Source: Stenopsyche tienmushanensis | Lineage: Eukaryota > Arthropoda > Insecta > Trichoptera > Stenopsychidae | Assembly (NCBI GenBank): GCA_008973525.1 | Contig: WACJ01000045.1 | Coordinates: forward strand, 1,612,001 to 1,676,000 | DNA length: 64,000 nt | Direction: 5' to 3' | Part shown: one piece after another, positions 11,401 to 20,916 of the stretch | Layout of the letters: each line of letters begins with the position of its first letter | Position numbering within the stretch: the stretch's first letter is position 1 | Position numbers and translations under genes: made by a program | The notes under the pieces: model-generated | Database searches by the model: none | The model's input: only the letters and a program-made list of their open reading frames with translations | What the model was told of the DNA's origin: nothing

Positions 11401-14069
11401 GGCAGTCATCAATGGAAGTCTGACAGACGTGCAGTACACTAAGAAGGTTTTAAGAATATATTGTGTCTTAAACAGGGTTCATTGGTGTTCATACAAGACA
11501 ACGCCTGACAAAATTCAGTGACCAGCTCAAAGTTTATATTCAAGAGACGAGTTACGGCAAACCCAAATTCATCACAGACTCTGAATGATCTTAAAATCGT
11601 TGTTGCCGCCTGGGACGAAATTTCTCAAGTTAAACGTTGAAGACATAATACAGAGCATGTCTGACGGCATCATCCAAGCAATACAAGGCAACACACGGTA
11701 TTAACTTAAGCTTTCTCGTATATTTACTTTGATTGATTACCCAATTCCAATTAAACTGTACTTTCATTTATTAATTAAATAAATTAAAATGCATATAGAT
11801 ATCAATACAATGCAAATTTTTATAAGACTTGCTTTTTATAAGCTTGGGCCACTTTCCGTGCCGCTGAGTATATAATAAAAGATTCAAACATGCATATTAA
11901 AAAATTCAATCCAAAAACAAAGATAATCCTAATAAGTATGAGTATACATACTGTTATAAAATCTATAAAGGCGACCATTAATTAAAGAAAATAATACTCT
12001 TTAATAGAAACAGTTCAAGAGTTATACGTTTATAACGTAGGAAATTGAATAATTTATTATGTATAAATCGTCTGGTTTTATAAGTGTATTAAAACAATAA
12101 TGCAGGTATACGTTTACTGAACATTTTTCTACTAGGCAGACAACATCAAAACAACAGAAATAACAGGAACTAATCAATCTCGAACCAAGCTTATGAGCAT
12201 CCTTACGGATTTATACGCTAAAAAGCACAACTGCCCATCTACTAGGACTAACCGATTCCCCCTAAATGACCCACGTCTTATTTATTTATCACGTCGATTA
12301 TCATTTCTTCTAGGTTTTTAACAAATCTAAACACGTATATAGTATATTACTTCTCAAATGTCTTCGAAACTCTGTTTATTGGCATCAATAAAATTTGCAT
12401 TAGTTATGCCGTCGTTAACGATGCAAATGTAAAAAGTTTGATGTCTTCATCAATTGATTTTAAAAATGAATTTAATTTAATAAAATTAAAAAAATGATCC
12501 TCGACATTGATCATCCAAAGAAAGGATACCAAATGTTTGGTGATTGGGAAAGCAAAGAAACTTCGATCTTTTAATGGACAGGGAGATTTTTGAATACTAA
12601 TTAAAAAAGAAATGTCTTCCGGACGTGCAAGAATATTTATAAAATAAGGGATAGCCACGAAAAGCAGTATTATTATTAGATTATGCTCCATCTCATCCGG
12701 ACGAAGGCTTAATTGAAAACAAATAATGGACTTGAACTGAGGCTTTATATCGTCAAAGTGTTTTGCCGAGGAATTTGATCAATTTCTGGAAAGATATGAC
12801 GATATAAAATACACGGAATATGATCATGATTCAAATGATCCATATTTTAAATGCGCGCATGACGCAGATATCGTTTCTTTCGCTTCTCAAGAGGACACCA
12901 CAATTGAAGAAGATACCGGTGCTTAAATTAATCATAAAACGGCTTTTATATTTTGGTAATGCTCAGTACTAACCACCAACGGCTACTTATTTGCTTAAAT
13001 ATGAGCATATTTCTTAATAAACGACGAGTATTAAAATTATGAAACAAAAATTTGTATCGTAAATATGATATTGAGTAAAAATTTGACGATTCGGCGTGAT
13101 CGTATCTTCCCAGGCATTAACCCTTACTTACGTAGGATCTTACTGCAAGTTTATGCAATTATTATGCATACAAACACTTGATTCTGCCTCGGCGTTATGC
13201 GTCGGCACGATTCCAAGAGTGCATAAATTTAAATTAATCCTATCAAATATGCAGTTTGAAAATGATAACATTCTCAGGCGAGAAAAGCTAGTGAATCTCA
13301 ACGTAACGTAACCTTTTGAAATTTAGATCATGCCGATTAATATGTTTCAGATGTCTTTTAAAAAACGAGATTTATGCTAATTTATTTCTACGGGCCAATT
13401 TATATTGTGTGGTCTGATAATGTGCTTTTAAAACAACATCGTCAATAAGAATTGAATCTATTGTTGTTTTAACGGGGGTAGCTTTTTTATGTCTTAACGA
13501 TGTTAGATTTAAAAATGTATCTAATTCATTACGTCGATTTGTTAAATGCTTTAACACTGTCGTTGGAACGTCGATTGAGATTTGATCATGTATCAAATGT
13601 TGAAATAAATAATAGGACAATAGCGATGGTTTGATGTTTGAAATGTTGTAAATTGGCAGTCGGTGGCTCGGCAGCGTGTCAATTTTTTTTGGTGATGGAT
13701 TTCATCAGTGATTGGATTCAAGTCTGACACTCGAGCGATTTTGATGATAAACCCTTCTCACCCCACCCTGGGAAATTGATTAATTGATTTTTTGATTAAA
13801 TTTTGGCATGTTTTTTTATAGTATTTTCTGATGGGATCTGAGGAGCACCGGGCAGAGTTGCCCTTGAGATGGGTCGCGTTGAGTTTGATCGATTGGTTGG
13901 TCGAAAGGGGTGGCGTGCAGACATGCTGGAAGGGCGGAGAGGGCGGACGGGGCGGATGAGGCGGATGCTCGCTGGGAACGATGAGGTCGAGGGTCGTGCG
14001 CACATGCTCGGGCACACACACGTCGGACTCACATTTGCAGGGGCTCGTTTTCTTGCGTAACGTTTGCAT
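1467..14069 (-). CDS. Dab: Disabled (Dab): PTB-domain endocytic and signalling adaptor, 14 coding exons
   Basis: Dab proteins are cytoplasmic adaptors. Their PTB domain binds NPxY tails and phosphoinositides, and their long disordered tail recruits clathrin and AP-2; in flies Dab also acts with Abl and receptor signalling. I joined these exons by GT-AG sites: 14069-14033, 9918-9704, 9614-9471, 9222-9079, 8163-7924, 7841-7515, 7433-6804, 5981-4574, 4505-4239, 4155-4059, 3006-2881, 2805-2687, 2609-2528 and 2451-1467. They sum to 4821 nt, which is 1606 residues plus stop, with every phase matching. The PTB domain spans about residues 17-155. A clathrin box LVDLE lies near residue 223, six DPF motifs follow, and the conserved block DPLGTGRSKPYVDKK is near residue 388. 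Vertebrate Dab1 is much shorter; fly Dab is longer. An upstream in-frame ATG at 14105 would add 12 residues. A poly(A) signal AATAAA lies at 1360-1355 on the minus strand. Confidence 0.96.
2528..4505 (-). CDS. Dab: Dab exons 9-13: arginine/serine-rich region
   Basis: Five exons (4505-4239, 4155-4059, 3006-2881, 2805-2687, 2609-2528) encode about 230 residues with dense RS, RE and RD dipeptides, for example GERERDRDSSRRSSGKSRKR and SGRDRERHRRRHKSRDDEDE. Between them lies DVSPWEEEPP, a more ordinary adaptor-tail motif. Splice phases are 1, 1, 2, 2, 1, 2 and all close. The RS-like composition is typical of splicing factors and unexpected in an endocytic adaptor. I cannot say from memory how widely it is conserved. 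Confidence 0.9.
3240..3990 (+). mobile_element. Degraded RTE-type non-LTR reverse transcriptase 3' fragment
   Basis: Outside the inserted Helitron-like repeat, the plus strand translates to FKYLGSILTEKN and then GNRCYHCLK, motifs of the C-terminal part of RTE-class reverse transcriptases. A terminal segment (about 3930-3990, GGGACTCTCTTATAGGGCTAT) is shared with 8990-9050. It lies within a Dab intron and has stops and frame breaks, so it is dead. Confidence 0.55.
3403..3709 (+). repeat. Helitron-like short repeat, copy 2, inserted in an RTE fragment
   Basis: Same ends (TCTAATG...GCTAG) and same internal duplicated TAATGCG...GATTGCGATAAAACTT blocks as the copies at 483 and 48619. It interrupts reverse-transcriptase-derived sequence: the frame FKYLGSILTEKN stops at its left edge, and GNRCYHCLK resumes just past its right edge. 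The insertion is between A and T with no duplication, as expected for a Helitron. Confidence 0.55.
4574..5981 (-). CDS. Dab: Dab exon 8: long Pro-rich and acidic central exon
   Basis: This 1408-nt exon (about residues 580-1048) begins after a polypyrimidine acceptor and opens with a proline run followed by PPKKPIERLG, a plausible SH3 ligand. A short predicted helical segment near residue 700 (TLAQLLTCGMDELAGRLR, then LLSRMTLAQLTGHLHEYL) looks like the only ordered part. The rest is acidic and Ser/Thr-rich. It ends in phase 1 at donor GTAAAA (4573). Shorter open frames on the opposite strand here are shadows. Confidence 0.93.
6256..6600 (-). mobile_element. LTR-retrotransposon remnant with tRNA primer-binding site
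   Basis: On the minus strand TGGTGTCAGAAGTGGGAT (6273-6256) follows a segment ending TTACAC. This 18-mer is the kind of primer-binding site that complements the 3' end of tRNA-Leu. The upstream 330 bases share blocks (CTGCGGAAGGTCGTCC-type, GGATGGG, GACG-rich) with 20285-20540 and 54020-54335, so this is an LTR plus PBS with the interior lost. It lies in Dab intron 7. Confidence 0.45.
6804..8163 (-). CDS. Dab: Dab exons 5-7: clathrin/AP-2 binding tail
   Basis: Exons 8163-7924, 7841-7515 and 7433-6804, all phase 0. Exon 5 holds the type I clathrin box LVDLE inside AELVDLEQELSSLQRGI and the first DPF (TDPFGDSF). Exon 6 is a Pro/Ser/Thr-rich linker, predicted disordered. Exon 7 opens with the strongly conserved ELDPLGTGRSKPYVDKKHFF and LKNPPKKVLKDL blocks, then packs four DPF motifs within about 25 residues, the usual AP-2 alpha-ear ligand arrangement. 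The introns between them carry no retained gene. Confidence 0.95.
8225..9060 (+). mobile_element. RTE-type reverse transcriptase fragments in Dab intron 4
   Basis: The plus strand reads EYQCGFRPDKSTVDQL, DSINWEK, MEIPSKLVRLSRMC and EPFEMMMGVRQGTPSS, then YRGISLLNIGYKLFARALIG. These are core RT motifs in scrambled order with frame breaks. A second copy of the CGFRPGRSTVDQLF block starts at 8788, so two truncated insertions are fused. The 3' segment at 8990-9050 recurs at 3930-3990. Opposite orientation to Dab; no intact frame. Confidence 0.65.
9079..9918 (-). CDS. Dab: Dab PTB-domain exons 2-4
   Basis: Three exons (9918-9704, 9614-9471, 9222-9079) encode the phosphotyrosine-binding fold. Exon 2 carries FLGEGVFFKAKLIGILEV, EARGDRMCQEAL and GLRLRDEKTG. 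Exon 3 carries HPVHKISFIAQDMSDSRAFGYIFG and the GHRFFGIKT strand. Exon 4 carries the C-terminal helix MRDLFQVVFELKKKEIELAK. Lengths are 215, 144 and 144 nt, with phase 0 at the last two junctions. The donor after exon 2 is the weaker GTCAGT. This is the most conserved part of the protein and fixes the identity. Confidence 0.97.
11400..11700 (+). mobile_element. Tc1-like transposase C-terminal fragment
   Basis: The plus strand contains GSLVFIQDNA, then a frame with TLNDLKIVVAAWDEISQ, then HNTEHV, matching the DDE-region and C-terminal pattern of Tc1 transposases (QDNAPCH..., ...AW.EIP...). Stops and shifts break it. It lies in Dab intron 1. Confidence 0.5.
12136..12321 (+). other. Unidentified open stretch behind a good splice acceptor
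   Basis: After TTTTTCTACTAG (acceptor at 12135) a frame of 61 residues runs to TAA, starting ADNIKTTEITGTNQSRTK and ending PRLIYLSRRLSFLLGF. Codon composition looks protein-like for this AT-rich DNA, and the frame could also end in a donor at 12313. I do not recognise the protein. It is opposite in strand to Dab and inside Dab intron 1, so it could be an exon of a nested gene or part of an unknown element. Confidence 0.25.
12741..12926 (+). other. Unidentified acidic open stretch
   Basis: A 61-residue frame follows an in-frame TGA at 12738 and ends in TAA: GFISSKCFAEEFDQFLERYD, then DSNDPYFKCAHDAD, then an acidic tail EDTTIEEDTGA. It has no ATG. It lies 420 bases beyond the other plus-strand open stretch and could be a later exon of the same unknown gene, but the intervening splice sites are not clear. 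Confidence 0.22.
13372..13701 (-). other. Unidentified 109-codon open stretch in Dab intron 1
   Basis: On the minus strand the frame is open from a TGA at 13704 to TAA at 13372. It includes SPKKIDTLPSHRLPIYNISN, KPSLLSYYLFQHLIHDQ, VPTTVLKHLTNRRNELDTFL and ends KLARRNKLA. There is no ATG in the upstream half. I do not recognise a family. It may be an exon of an unannotated gene, an alternative Dab exon or an eroded mobile-element protein. Confidence 0.25.
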
Positions 14070-14620
14070 CGGGAACTCGGCCTGCGGAAGCTTGTGGTTG
14101 AACATAGACCGAAACAGAAAAACACTCGTTTCACCGGTTATGCTTTGAATCGGTCCTGACTCATAGCGCGAAAAGAAATGAGGAATAAAGCGCAAGGCGA
14201 TCAACCTACATCGTACGAGTATAAACACTTGAACTTGCGCAGGAACATGGACGCGCGGCCGGAGTGCGTCAGAGCGGCGGGTCGACGTGGAAGTGGGGCC
14301 CCCGAGCGGGCGCCCCGGGCGCGCGCCCTCCGCGCCGCTCAATACCGCCCCCAATCGATACGACCTGACACCCGCGACCCGCACACACCCCACACGCCCC
14401 GCGCGCCCTCGACACCCCACGACCCCACCCCGTTCTCCCGTTCCACCCCCTGCGGAGCTGCGCCGATTCGCGACAAACCGGCCGAAACTCCGCGAAGAGC
14501 CACGCCGCCGGGGATTCCCTCCGCGAAATATCGACGGAGGCCCTCTCCTCGCAGACGCACAGACGTACAAACGCGAGCGAATCCGACCGACGGACTAATT
14601 TAACCCTCGCGCTCGAACAG
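13850..14620. promoter_or_regulatory. GC-rich island over the Dab first exon and probable promoter
   Basis: This is the only strongly GC- and CpG-rich stretch in an otherwise AT-rich window. It surrounds the Dab first coding exon and its presumed leader. High GC removes stop codons, which explains the overlapping long frames on both strands (14178-14603, 14269-14682, 14287-14598 and others), all low-complexity Arg/Pro/Ala/Gly. I infer a promoter-associated island; no transcription start can be assigned. Confidence 0.5.
14033..14105 (-). CDS. Dab: Dab first coding exon
   Basis: Read on the minus strand, ATG at 14069 begins MQTLRKKTSPCK and runs into a perfect donor GTGAGT at 14032. The leftover T joins the acceptor at 9918 to give TAC AAG AAC GAG, so the junction reads ...PCK-YKNEPSRFLGEG and enters the PTB domain directly. 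A second in-frame ATG at 14105 (MFNHKLPQAEFP then MQTL) is possible. The MQTLRKKTSP start is the one I associate with insect Dab, so I prefer 14069. The exon sits inside a GC-rich island, as expected near a promoter. The longer frames that read through this exon (13758-14570) run past the donor and are not real protein. Confidence 0.85.
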
Positions 14621-14934
14621 CTGACCAATCTGAACAAAAACGAGCACTCGAGAGCGCATTCCGAACCGAACATATCGCGCAATCGATAACCGCGTTCAAT
14701 AAGGGTAACCCCCGTTGATCGCGACTTTCTTTAGAATGCCCCTGTAGGAGAAACATTAATTAATCAATCACTTACTTCTGCGATGCATACAAATAATCTA
14801 GTATTCCTTGCTTGGCCTATATATGTTTAATGTGTAAAATTTGTCTGTAAACACGAATTGCATGCATTTACTTGTTCCTAATCTTCTAACAACTCTGCAT
14901 TGATTTTGAAGAATCAGCTGTTGAAACGTGGCAT

Positions 14935-15050
14935 GGCACATCAATTACAACAGCTATTAAACCGTTGATGACTAATCGCAAATATGCTGCGAACTTTCGC
15001 ACATTGAGTGCGAAGATTAGTGAATTGGAGACATTCATCGGAGATGAATA
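14935..15050 (+). repeat. Interspersed repeat family A, copy
   Basis: Contains GTTGATGACTAATCGCAAATAT and CACATTGAGTGCGAAGATTAGTGAATTGGAGACA. Related copies occur at 17968-18075 and 26470-26600, where the block is followed by GACGGAGA and a TGCGTCTCATCATA tail. 24230-24355 holds a reversed relative. No coding capacity; origin unknown. Confidence 0.5.
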
Positions 15051-15308
15051 GTTAGTACATCGGATACTGAATTCTTAGTTAATTTGTAAGCAGAAAATAA
15101 TGATTGTCCTAAAATGATACAATACTTTTATTTAAAAGGTCTCTGTCCAACTTATATCAAATCCGAGCTAGATTCTACTCTCGGGGAGTCTGCTGCCAAG
15201 ATGAACAGCACAGTGGTCGACCAAATGAGATAAAATCCACAAAATGTTGTTGGATGACCGTCGATTGTAAGTGCGCGAGCTGGCAGACCTGATTGTACAG
15301 ATCATGGT

Positions 15309-15405
15309 ATGTGTATCCAACCGGTCCGCTTTTCAGACCGCTGAGTGAGCGCCTTACGATCGGACGCCATACCTGAACATGTCTACAGCACGATTACGAA
15401 CGTTG
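15309..15405 (+). repeat. Interspersed repeat family B, copy
   Basis: GTCCGCTTTTCAGACCGCTGA and CGATCGGA(C/T)GCCATACCTGAACATG, followed by ACGATTACGAAC. Close copies are at 23140-23235 and 27835-27935 (plus strand), with reversed relatives near 43320, 56685 and 60240-60320. The reversed ones adjoin a block CCAGTTCCTCACAGGGCACG. It is probably a piece of one larger dead element; class not determined. Confidence 0.5.
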
Positions 15406-15839
15406 CGCGGTCCATCTATGTTTAAGTCAATTTAAAATTAACCTATTAATCATCAGCAGATTATTGAAAAAAAAAAGAACTATTAAGCCCATTTCTTTCA
15501 ATGGTTAGATCATGGACAAAAGGCTGTTTGAACTCCTAAAAGATCGTTGCATTCATGCAAATGTTTTATCGTGTGTGTGGTGGAGTTCTACGGGAATAAT
15601 TTGGTTTGGAAGTATTGCCACAAAGTCAGACGAAAGTAGAAGTGGGTCGCCTATTACATTCTAACATCTCCATTAAAAGGGTTAAGGATCACACTGTACA
15701 TATTTTGATTAGCAATTAAGAGCACTAAAGAAAAATTCAAACTGTGAAAGAGGAAAGCTAAAGAAAATAAGTTGACTTTCTTTTTGACACTGAACTTACT
15801 TCTGAAAGAAGAAAACATCAAGCTTAACATTTCCTTGAC

Positions 15840-15955
15840 CATGGTGTATTTACTACAACTCGACTCTAATAATGGGAATATCGATATGAAATATATAATA
15901 GATGCGGGGTTCAGAATTTCTTATGGTGTAGCAAATACATATCATAGTAGCGCGC
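15840..15955 (+). repeat. Short repeat with GGTGTATTTACTAC ends
   Basis: ATGGTGTATTTACTACAACT, then CGACTCTAATAATGGGAATA, then GGGGTTCAGAATTTCTTATG and GGTGTAGCAAATACAT. The ends are imperfect inverted repeats. Relatives occur at 25672-25755 (nested in a mariner-like MITE) and in reverse at about 36520-36592. Confidence 0.45.
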
Positions 15956-15969
15956 GGGTGTTTTATAAT

Positions 15970-16200
15970 GTAGACATTTCAATAAATGCTGCAGATCGCA
16001 TATTGCCTGAAAATTTGGACATGAGAAAGCTGTTCCCAAGAAAGAAGAATCAGATCCCAAGAAGGCAAAGACGGTTCCATCTGCAGGCAAGATCATGGCG
16101 TCAGTTTTTTGGGATGCACGAAGGATAATGTTCATTTATTATCTTCAAAAAGAAAAGAAAAAACAACCATCACGTATTATTACGCGAACTTATTGCAATG
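15970..16200 (+). mobile_element. mariner transposase fragment
   Basis: The plus strand translates to PKKAKTVPSAGKIMASVFWD followed by ARRIMFIYYLQK, the linker between the first two catalytic blocks of mariner transposases. The left part (ADRILPENLDMRKLF) matches the region that precedes it by more than 100 residues in intact copies, so an internal deletion is clear. The same subfamily occurs at 43461-43790 and 61330-61479. Confidence 0.7.
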
Positions 16201-16397
16201 TTTGAGTCCACGCAATTGAATGCGGACCGTCTAAGAAACATTGCTAATAATGAGAGCATAAAATTAAATTCTAATTTTTAAATTGAGAATTCATTTCGAT
16301 GACAGCAAACTTAAACAACTGGACGTCGTCAGAGTTAGGTTTAACAATCTCTCATAAAAGAGCTATGGATGTCCATGTATGAAAATCTATATTTTTA

Positions 16398-16770
16398 TTA
16401 GGTTGAGTCATAAATAGTTGCCGGCGAAAAGAAGTCTTTATAATTATTCGGTTTTACCCTTGATGAGTCAATTGTATTGGGGATTATAAGGTATCATTAG
16501 ATAGGTATGAGCAGTGAGTAAACGGACAGTAAAAAAATGGCGACTACCATCTATTCTGTTATTTGCAGAATTTCTTCAATGGAAAAAAAAATCAAAAACG
16601 ATCAGGAAGTGAATCACCATATCGAAAATTTCTTTTCATCTAAACCTGCTAAATTTAATGAAAAGGGTATTGATAAGTAATTAGTAAAATAGGAGAAAGT
16701 CAGCAGTAATAATGGTGAATATATAAATGTTCGGGGAAAAAAATCGGCAATTATTTATGACTCGACCTAA
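16398..16770. mobile_element. mariner-type MITE, 373 bp, TA-flanked
   Basis: Inverted ends TTAGGTTGAGTCATAAATAG and TTAGGTCGAGTCATAAATAA (read inward) differ at few sites. TA dinucleotides flank both ends, the target duplication of Tc1/mariner elements. The interior is too short for a transposase and has only scattered similarity to mariner leaders. Confidence 0.65.
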
Positions 16771-18199
16771 TATATCAACTATTGCGTTATTTCACAAAAA
16801 AACTCCAAAACAATTTCATACAATGGCCAATTAGCTTTAAAGTATTCATTTTTGTTAATGCTCTAATTGCGCATTTCTTTCGTGTGTGTGCTTATTGCAA
16901 ATGTACATGCAACATTGCCTACATTAATTCAATTAATGCCGGTATGATGATGATTGAAAATTCATTCATTTACAATGAAAATAAATGGGTTTTTTAAATG
17001 TAAACTGCAAAAAATATATGCACATACCGAGTGTTACCAATTTAAAATGCAACTTTCGACAATCACTGCGACCGGAGCGGGTCTTCGCTCTCACGCGGTC
17101 ACTCGCTGCTCCAATTTAGCGATGGATTTCTTATTACGAAAAATTACACGTTTTTGCGTTTAAACTATTGGTGATATGATGGACATTTTGTTTCACTAAC
17201 ATATTTTAAACAACGAAAGATTTTTTTGTGGAAGAAGATTAAAGTCCAGGAAGATAAAATATACACATAGCTGTTTAGTTTGAGCTATAATATATAATCA
17301 AATTGACTACGCGTTGATTCTCAAATGATGTTTTTTACCTTCAAGAACCATTTTTTAAGAATGCTTATTAATTTTAAATCTCCGCCTAAAATATGATCTT
17401 CAACGTGGCAAATCAACGCCGAATTAATATTTTAAAAAATCGATAGATTAACATTTAGATGATAAATGGGATGGTCCACTCAGCGAATGGCGTCGCCGCA
17501 ACACCCAAACGTGCAATAAATGTAAATACTAGAGCGATCCCAAAGTAAACGTTTATTTCTAGTATAATAAACATTTTTTTCCTCGATCAAACATGTATCT
17601 CTTCAAACACACATTTGACGCATTCGTTGATGTCTCTCGAGCTTTGTTGAAGAATTTGAAGGCATGAAAAATTGCACAACTGAAGGAAAAAAGTTCAAGT
17701 GGCTCTCTGGACGGATGCTGTGAAAGTCGATTGCTAAATTGGCTGTTGATGGATGACGCACATTTGGATGCACGGAAGTCGAGTACTTACCTATTCGAAG
17801 AAAGGCTTCCCCAAATTTATTTCACAAAGCAGAAAAAGAACCTGGAAAATAATCTAGGGAATTTTCTTTCATCAAATCCATCGACCATACATCAGAAAAT
17901 ATATTCTTCCTCGCTTATTCCAGGGTTCTAAACAAGTGCTGTTGAAGATGAAGACGAGGAATCCGACGCATGTGCTGCGAACGGACTCAAAGAAATAATA
18001 TTTTCACACATTGAGTGCGAAAAATAGTGAATCGAAGACAGAGACGGAGAGTGTCTTGCGTCTCATCATACACTCAACTATTAAAATCTCGCGAAAGTCA
18101 ACTATTAAAATCTTACTTATTTGGGTGGTATGGGGTGGCGCTCATTCGTTATGTAGATTAGTAACCATCATGTAGTAGATGAGGAAAGAAAGCGCGTAT

Positions 18200-18600
18200 T
18201 CCTCGTAATAACTGTCGCTTCAGGGCGTGTGTTTCAAATAAGGTAGTTTCCATGCCGCAAACTGTACCATTAGAAGATACTAGGCGACTAGGACTTTTGC
18301 AGGACAGAAAAAGACCGGACCGCCCAAAATTCAAATTAAACAAATTGAATGAACAGTGCCTACAATTGAACACGGAGTTTAAAATGTGATGATGTGGGAT
18401 TGTTTTGGAGGCGAAATTTTACATTCCAGCAAGATAATGATCCCAAACACACTTCAAAACTCCGTACCATTTTTTAATGAAGAAACGTATTCCGTGTGTG
18501 ATCAACGGGGATTTACCTGTATTTGGACTCCAAAATTTCAATATCAAACAAACGGATCATCTTTACTGCTGATGTAGAACAAACCACGAAACTATCCTAT
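18200..18600 (+). mobile_element. Tc1-like transposase fragment
   Basis: Plus-strand frames give KRPDRPKFKLNKLN, then MMWDCFGGEILH, then FQQDNDPKHTSKL, which are Tc1-family catalytic-core motifs (W.CF, QQDNDPKHTS). Several frames are needed, so it is inactive. Confidence 0.65.
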
Positions 18601-20284
18601 ACCTAGTATATGATACAGATTCCCTTCTGGTTATCTATACTTTAGATGCAAATGAGAATTGAATGCTGTTCAAGATTCAAAACGGGTTCTCAGCTCTTTT
18701 CAGCTCAACAAGTTCGAGATATTAAAAGCAATAGAGCACAACAATGTTCTTAATATTGGAGGTGTGGCGATGATGCAAAATGCTGAAGATTCCATGGGCA
18801 GCTTAAAGAATCACCCAGTCGATCCTCCGAGAGCTGACGAAACGTGACTAATTTTTTTGTCCGTTCTTCTCGAGCATATCTAAGACGTTCTTCAAGATGA
18901 AACAAAACTAACGTGGATCCCGACCCTTTTGATATATGAATCAAATTTGATGATGTAGCAACGATGGTAACCAACGGCAAGAACGGACGTCGCCCTGTGG
19001 TAAAAGTGAAACATATGTTATGCCTATCGACCCACATAAGGTCAATGCCCATGTGTTAAATTGCTTTCAGAATTCCACCATGGATATCTATTGTAATGTG
19101 CAGTAGGATCCTTAAATTTGTGACAAGAGGATATGATAATCGTCGTGACAAAATGATTAGACCAGTAACCCGATATTTGTAATTGGAGATGGGGAAGCCT
19201 TACAAAATCTGATTATACGTGCTGGTTATTTTTAATTGCCTACGAGCGGCAATGAAATCGAATCGCTGCAGCGAAACTTCAAGATCAGCTGGTTCGGCAA
19301 GGTCTTCAGCTCGGAAGTTCTGAGTTCATCAAACTAGCATCACGGTCACTACAAAAGACGAACGCAGCGACTGGATGCTGAGCAAGACGCCAGAAGCTGT
19401 TTAATCGATCAAAATAGACGAAAACACTCGCAAGAGCATTCAATCAATCGGGAAGAAATCGAGATGAGCGCAGCGGTGTTTGCTAAACTTGTCCATCGCT
19501 GATTACATTGCGCGCAAGCGTTCGAAAGAAGAAAAATAAAATGTTTACCTGCTTCCATGCTTTATCAGAGAAGGCTTCGAGACTCGTCTAAATAATATTT
19601 TAAAGACACTTCGCAGACCTCAAAACTGGTGTGATTTGTACGCCTATCACAAAATTAACACATCACATCACTCTTTTGACGAAATGACGCAACGAAGCAC
19701 AGCCTGTCTCGTTGGATGGCGTCCGAAACACACCAAATTCAAAAATAACTCAGCAGGTTCTTGCAATACTGGCGCCGATCGTGCCTTGACCCAATGATCG
19801 AATCGAGAGCTTGACATTGAACGTGTACTTCGTGGAACTGTTCCTCATCAAAAACGTCATGTACGATAAACGTCTCGATTTTAGCTCGAAACAAATCCAA
19901 ATCGTCTTTCGAACGAGGCTTCTGTGTGACTGATGGTGAAAATCGACATTGATTCACAGAGCTTTTGGATTCTTGCAACATCAACAATGTCACATTGGAC
20001 ATTTCCTAATGTGTGAAATGCAATGTTCAGAGAAAGCCAACATGATGTGCACTTTCTGGACACCTTAAGCAAACGAATGCATGCAAAATATTAGTAATCG
20101 ACACAATGATTCATCAGGATATCCAACAACAAATCAAGCCTTAGGTAATCAACCTGGTCCCTACCGCCCACCAATGGACGTTTGATAAGCTTTCATGCTA
20201 GACTCAATGAAGACTTGAAGATATTTTTACTTAAAGGCGTTTGACCGGATGAAAAATCCTTTAATCACAAATATTGAGGAGACG

Positions 20285-20540
20285 CGTTCGCACGCGGGTT
20301 CGTTCTGATTTCGAGCTGTTATGTAGTCGGACGGATGGATGAGGGTGGACGCGTGTCGAACAGAAAATCTCTCGTCTTAGATAACTTCTTTATTAAATAC
20401 GAGAAAGAGATATGGCTGCGGGAAGGATGTCCTCCCGCAATCAAGGCTATCCGGCGACTTCTCACGACTCCCGCTTCCTGCGCGTCACCACCCAACCGGC
20501 AACGGTGCATGTGCGAGAAGCGATCGGTCGTCAGACGTAG
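20285..20540 (-). mobile_element. LTR remnant related to the copies at 6.3 and 54.2 kb
   Basis: Read on the minus strand it shares GTTGCCGGTTGGGTGGTGA, the CTGCGGGAGGACATCC-type block, TTCTGTTCGACAC and CATCCATCCGTC with 54030-54240, in the same order. No primer-binding site or coding interior accompanies it here, so it is a solo or truncated LTR. Confidence 0.45.
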
Positions 20541-20620
20541 TGCGTCATTAACGCCACAAAAGATGGAATTGTTAAACTGGCGAATTAAATCTACACAGAT
20601 GAGTATTTCTAAGTTTTTAA

Positions 20621-20916
20621 CCCCTTAAATGGATATGACGTATATATCCGTCAAGATCAAAGTCCATGCAAAGTGGGTATGACGGATATATCCGCATTGT
20701 GAAAGTTAAGCAAACCCCAATGGAAAATGACGGATATGTCCGATTGCAGTGTTGTGTGCGTTAAATGTAAGAAAGATTCATCTCGGGAACTGACTTGTTC
20801 GAACTTGATGATATACTATTATCGTATACTAGATATGACGTACGTATCCGCTAGCGGCGAAAAAATCGTGTCACTACGGATGACACTTTTAACAGTGAAA
20901 CGTAACGTTGAAGGGG
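20621..20916. mobile_element. piggyBac-like MITE, 296 bp, TTAA-flanked
   Basis: TTAA precedes CCCCTTAAATGG and follows GTTGAAGGGG, giving inverted ends CCCCTT(A/C)AA with a TTAA target duplication, the piggyBac signature. Inside are repeated palindrome-like units around ATGACGGATATATCCG. It has no transposase. Confidence 0.65.

Noticed and set aside
13758..14682. Several long overlapping frames on both strands (up to 270 codons) in the GC-rich block
   Set aside because: They are low-complexity Arg/Pro/Gly/Ala/Ser frames caused by high GC, overlap one another on both strands, and the only supported coding use is the short Dab exon ending at the GTGAGT donor.
19260..20080. Region with several 60-87-codon minus frames, considered as a transposase gene
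   Set aside because: Looks repeat-like, but I found no DDE or RT motif and could not tie the frames together.
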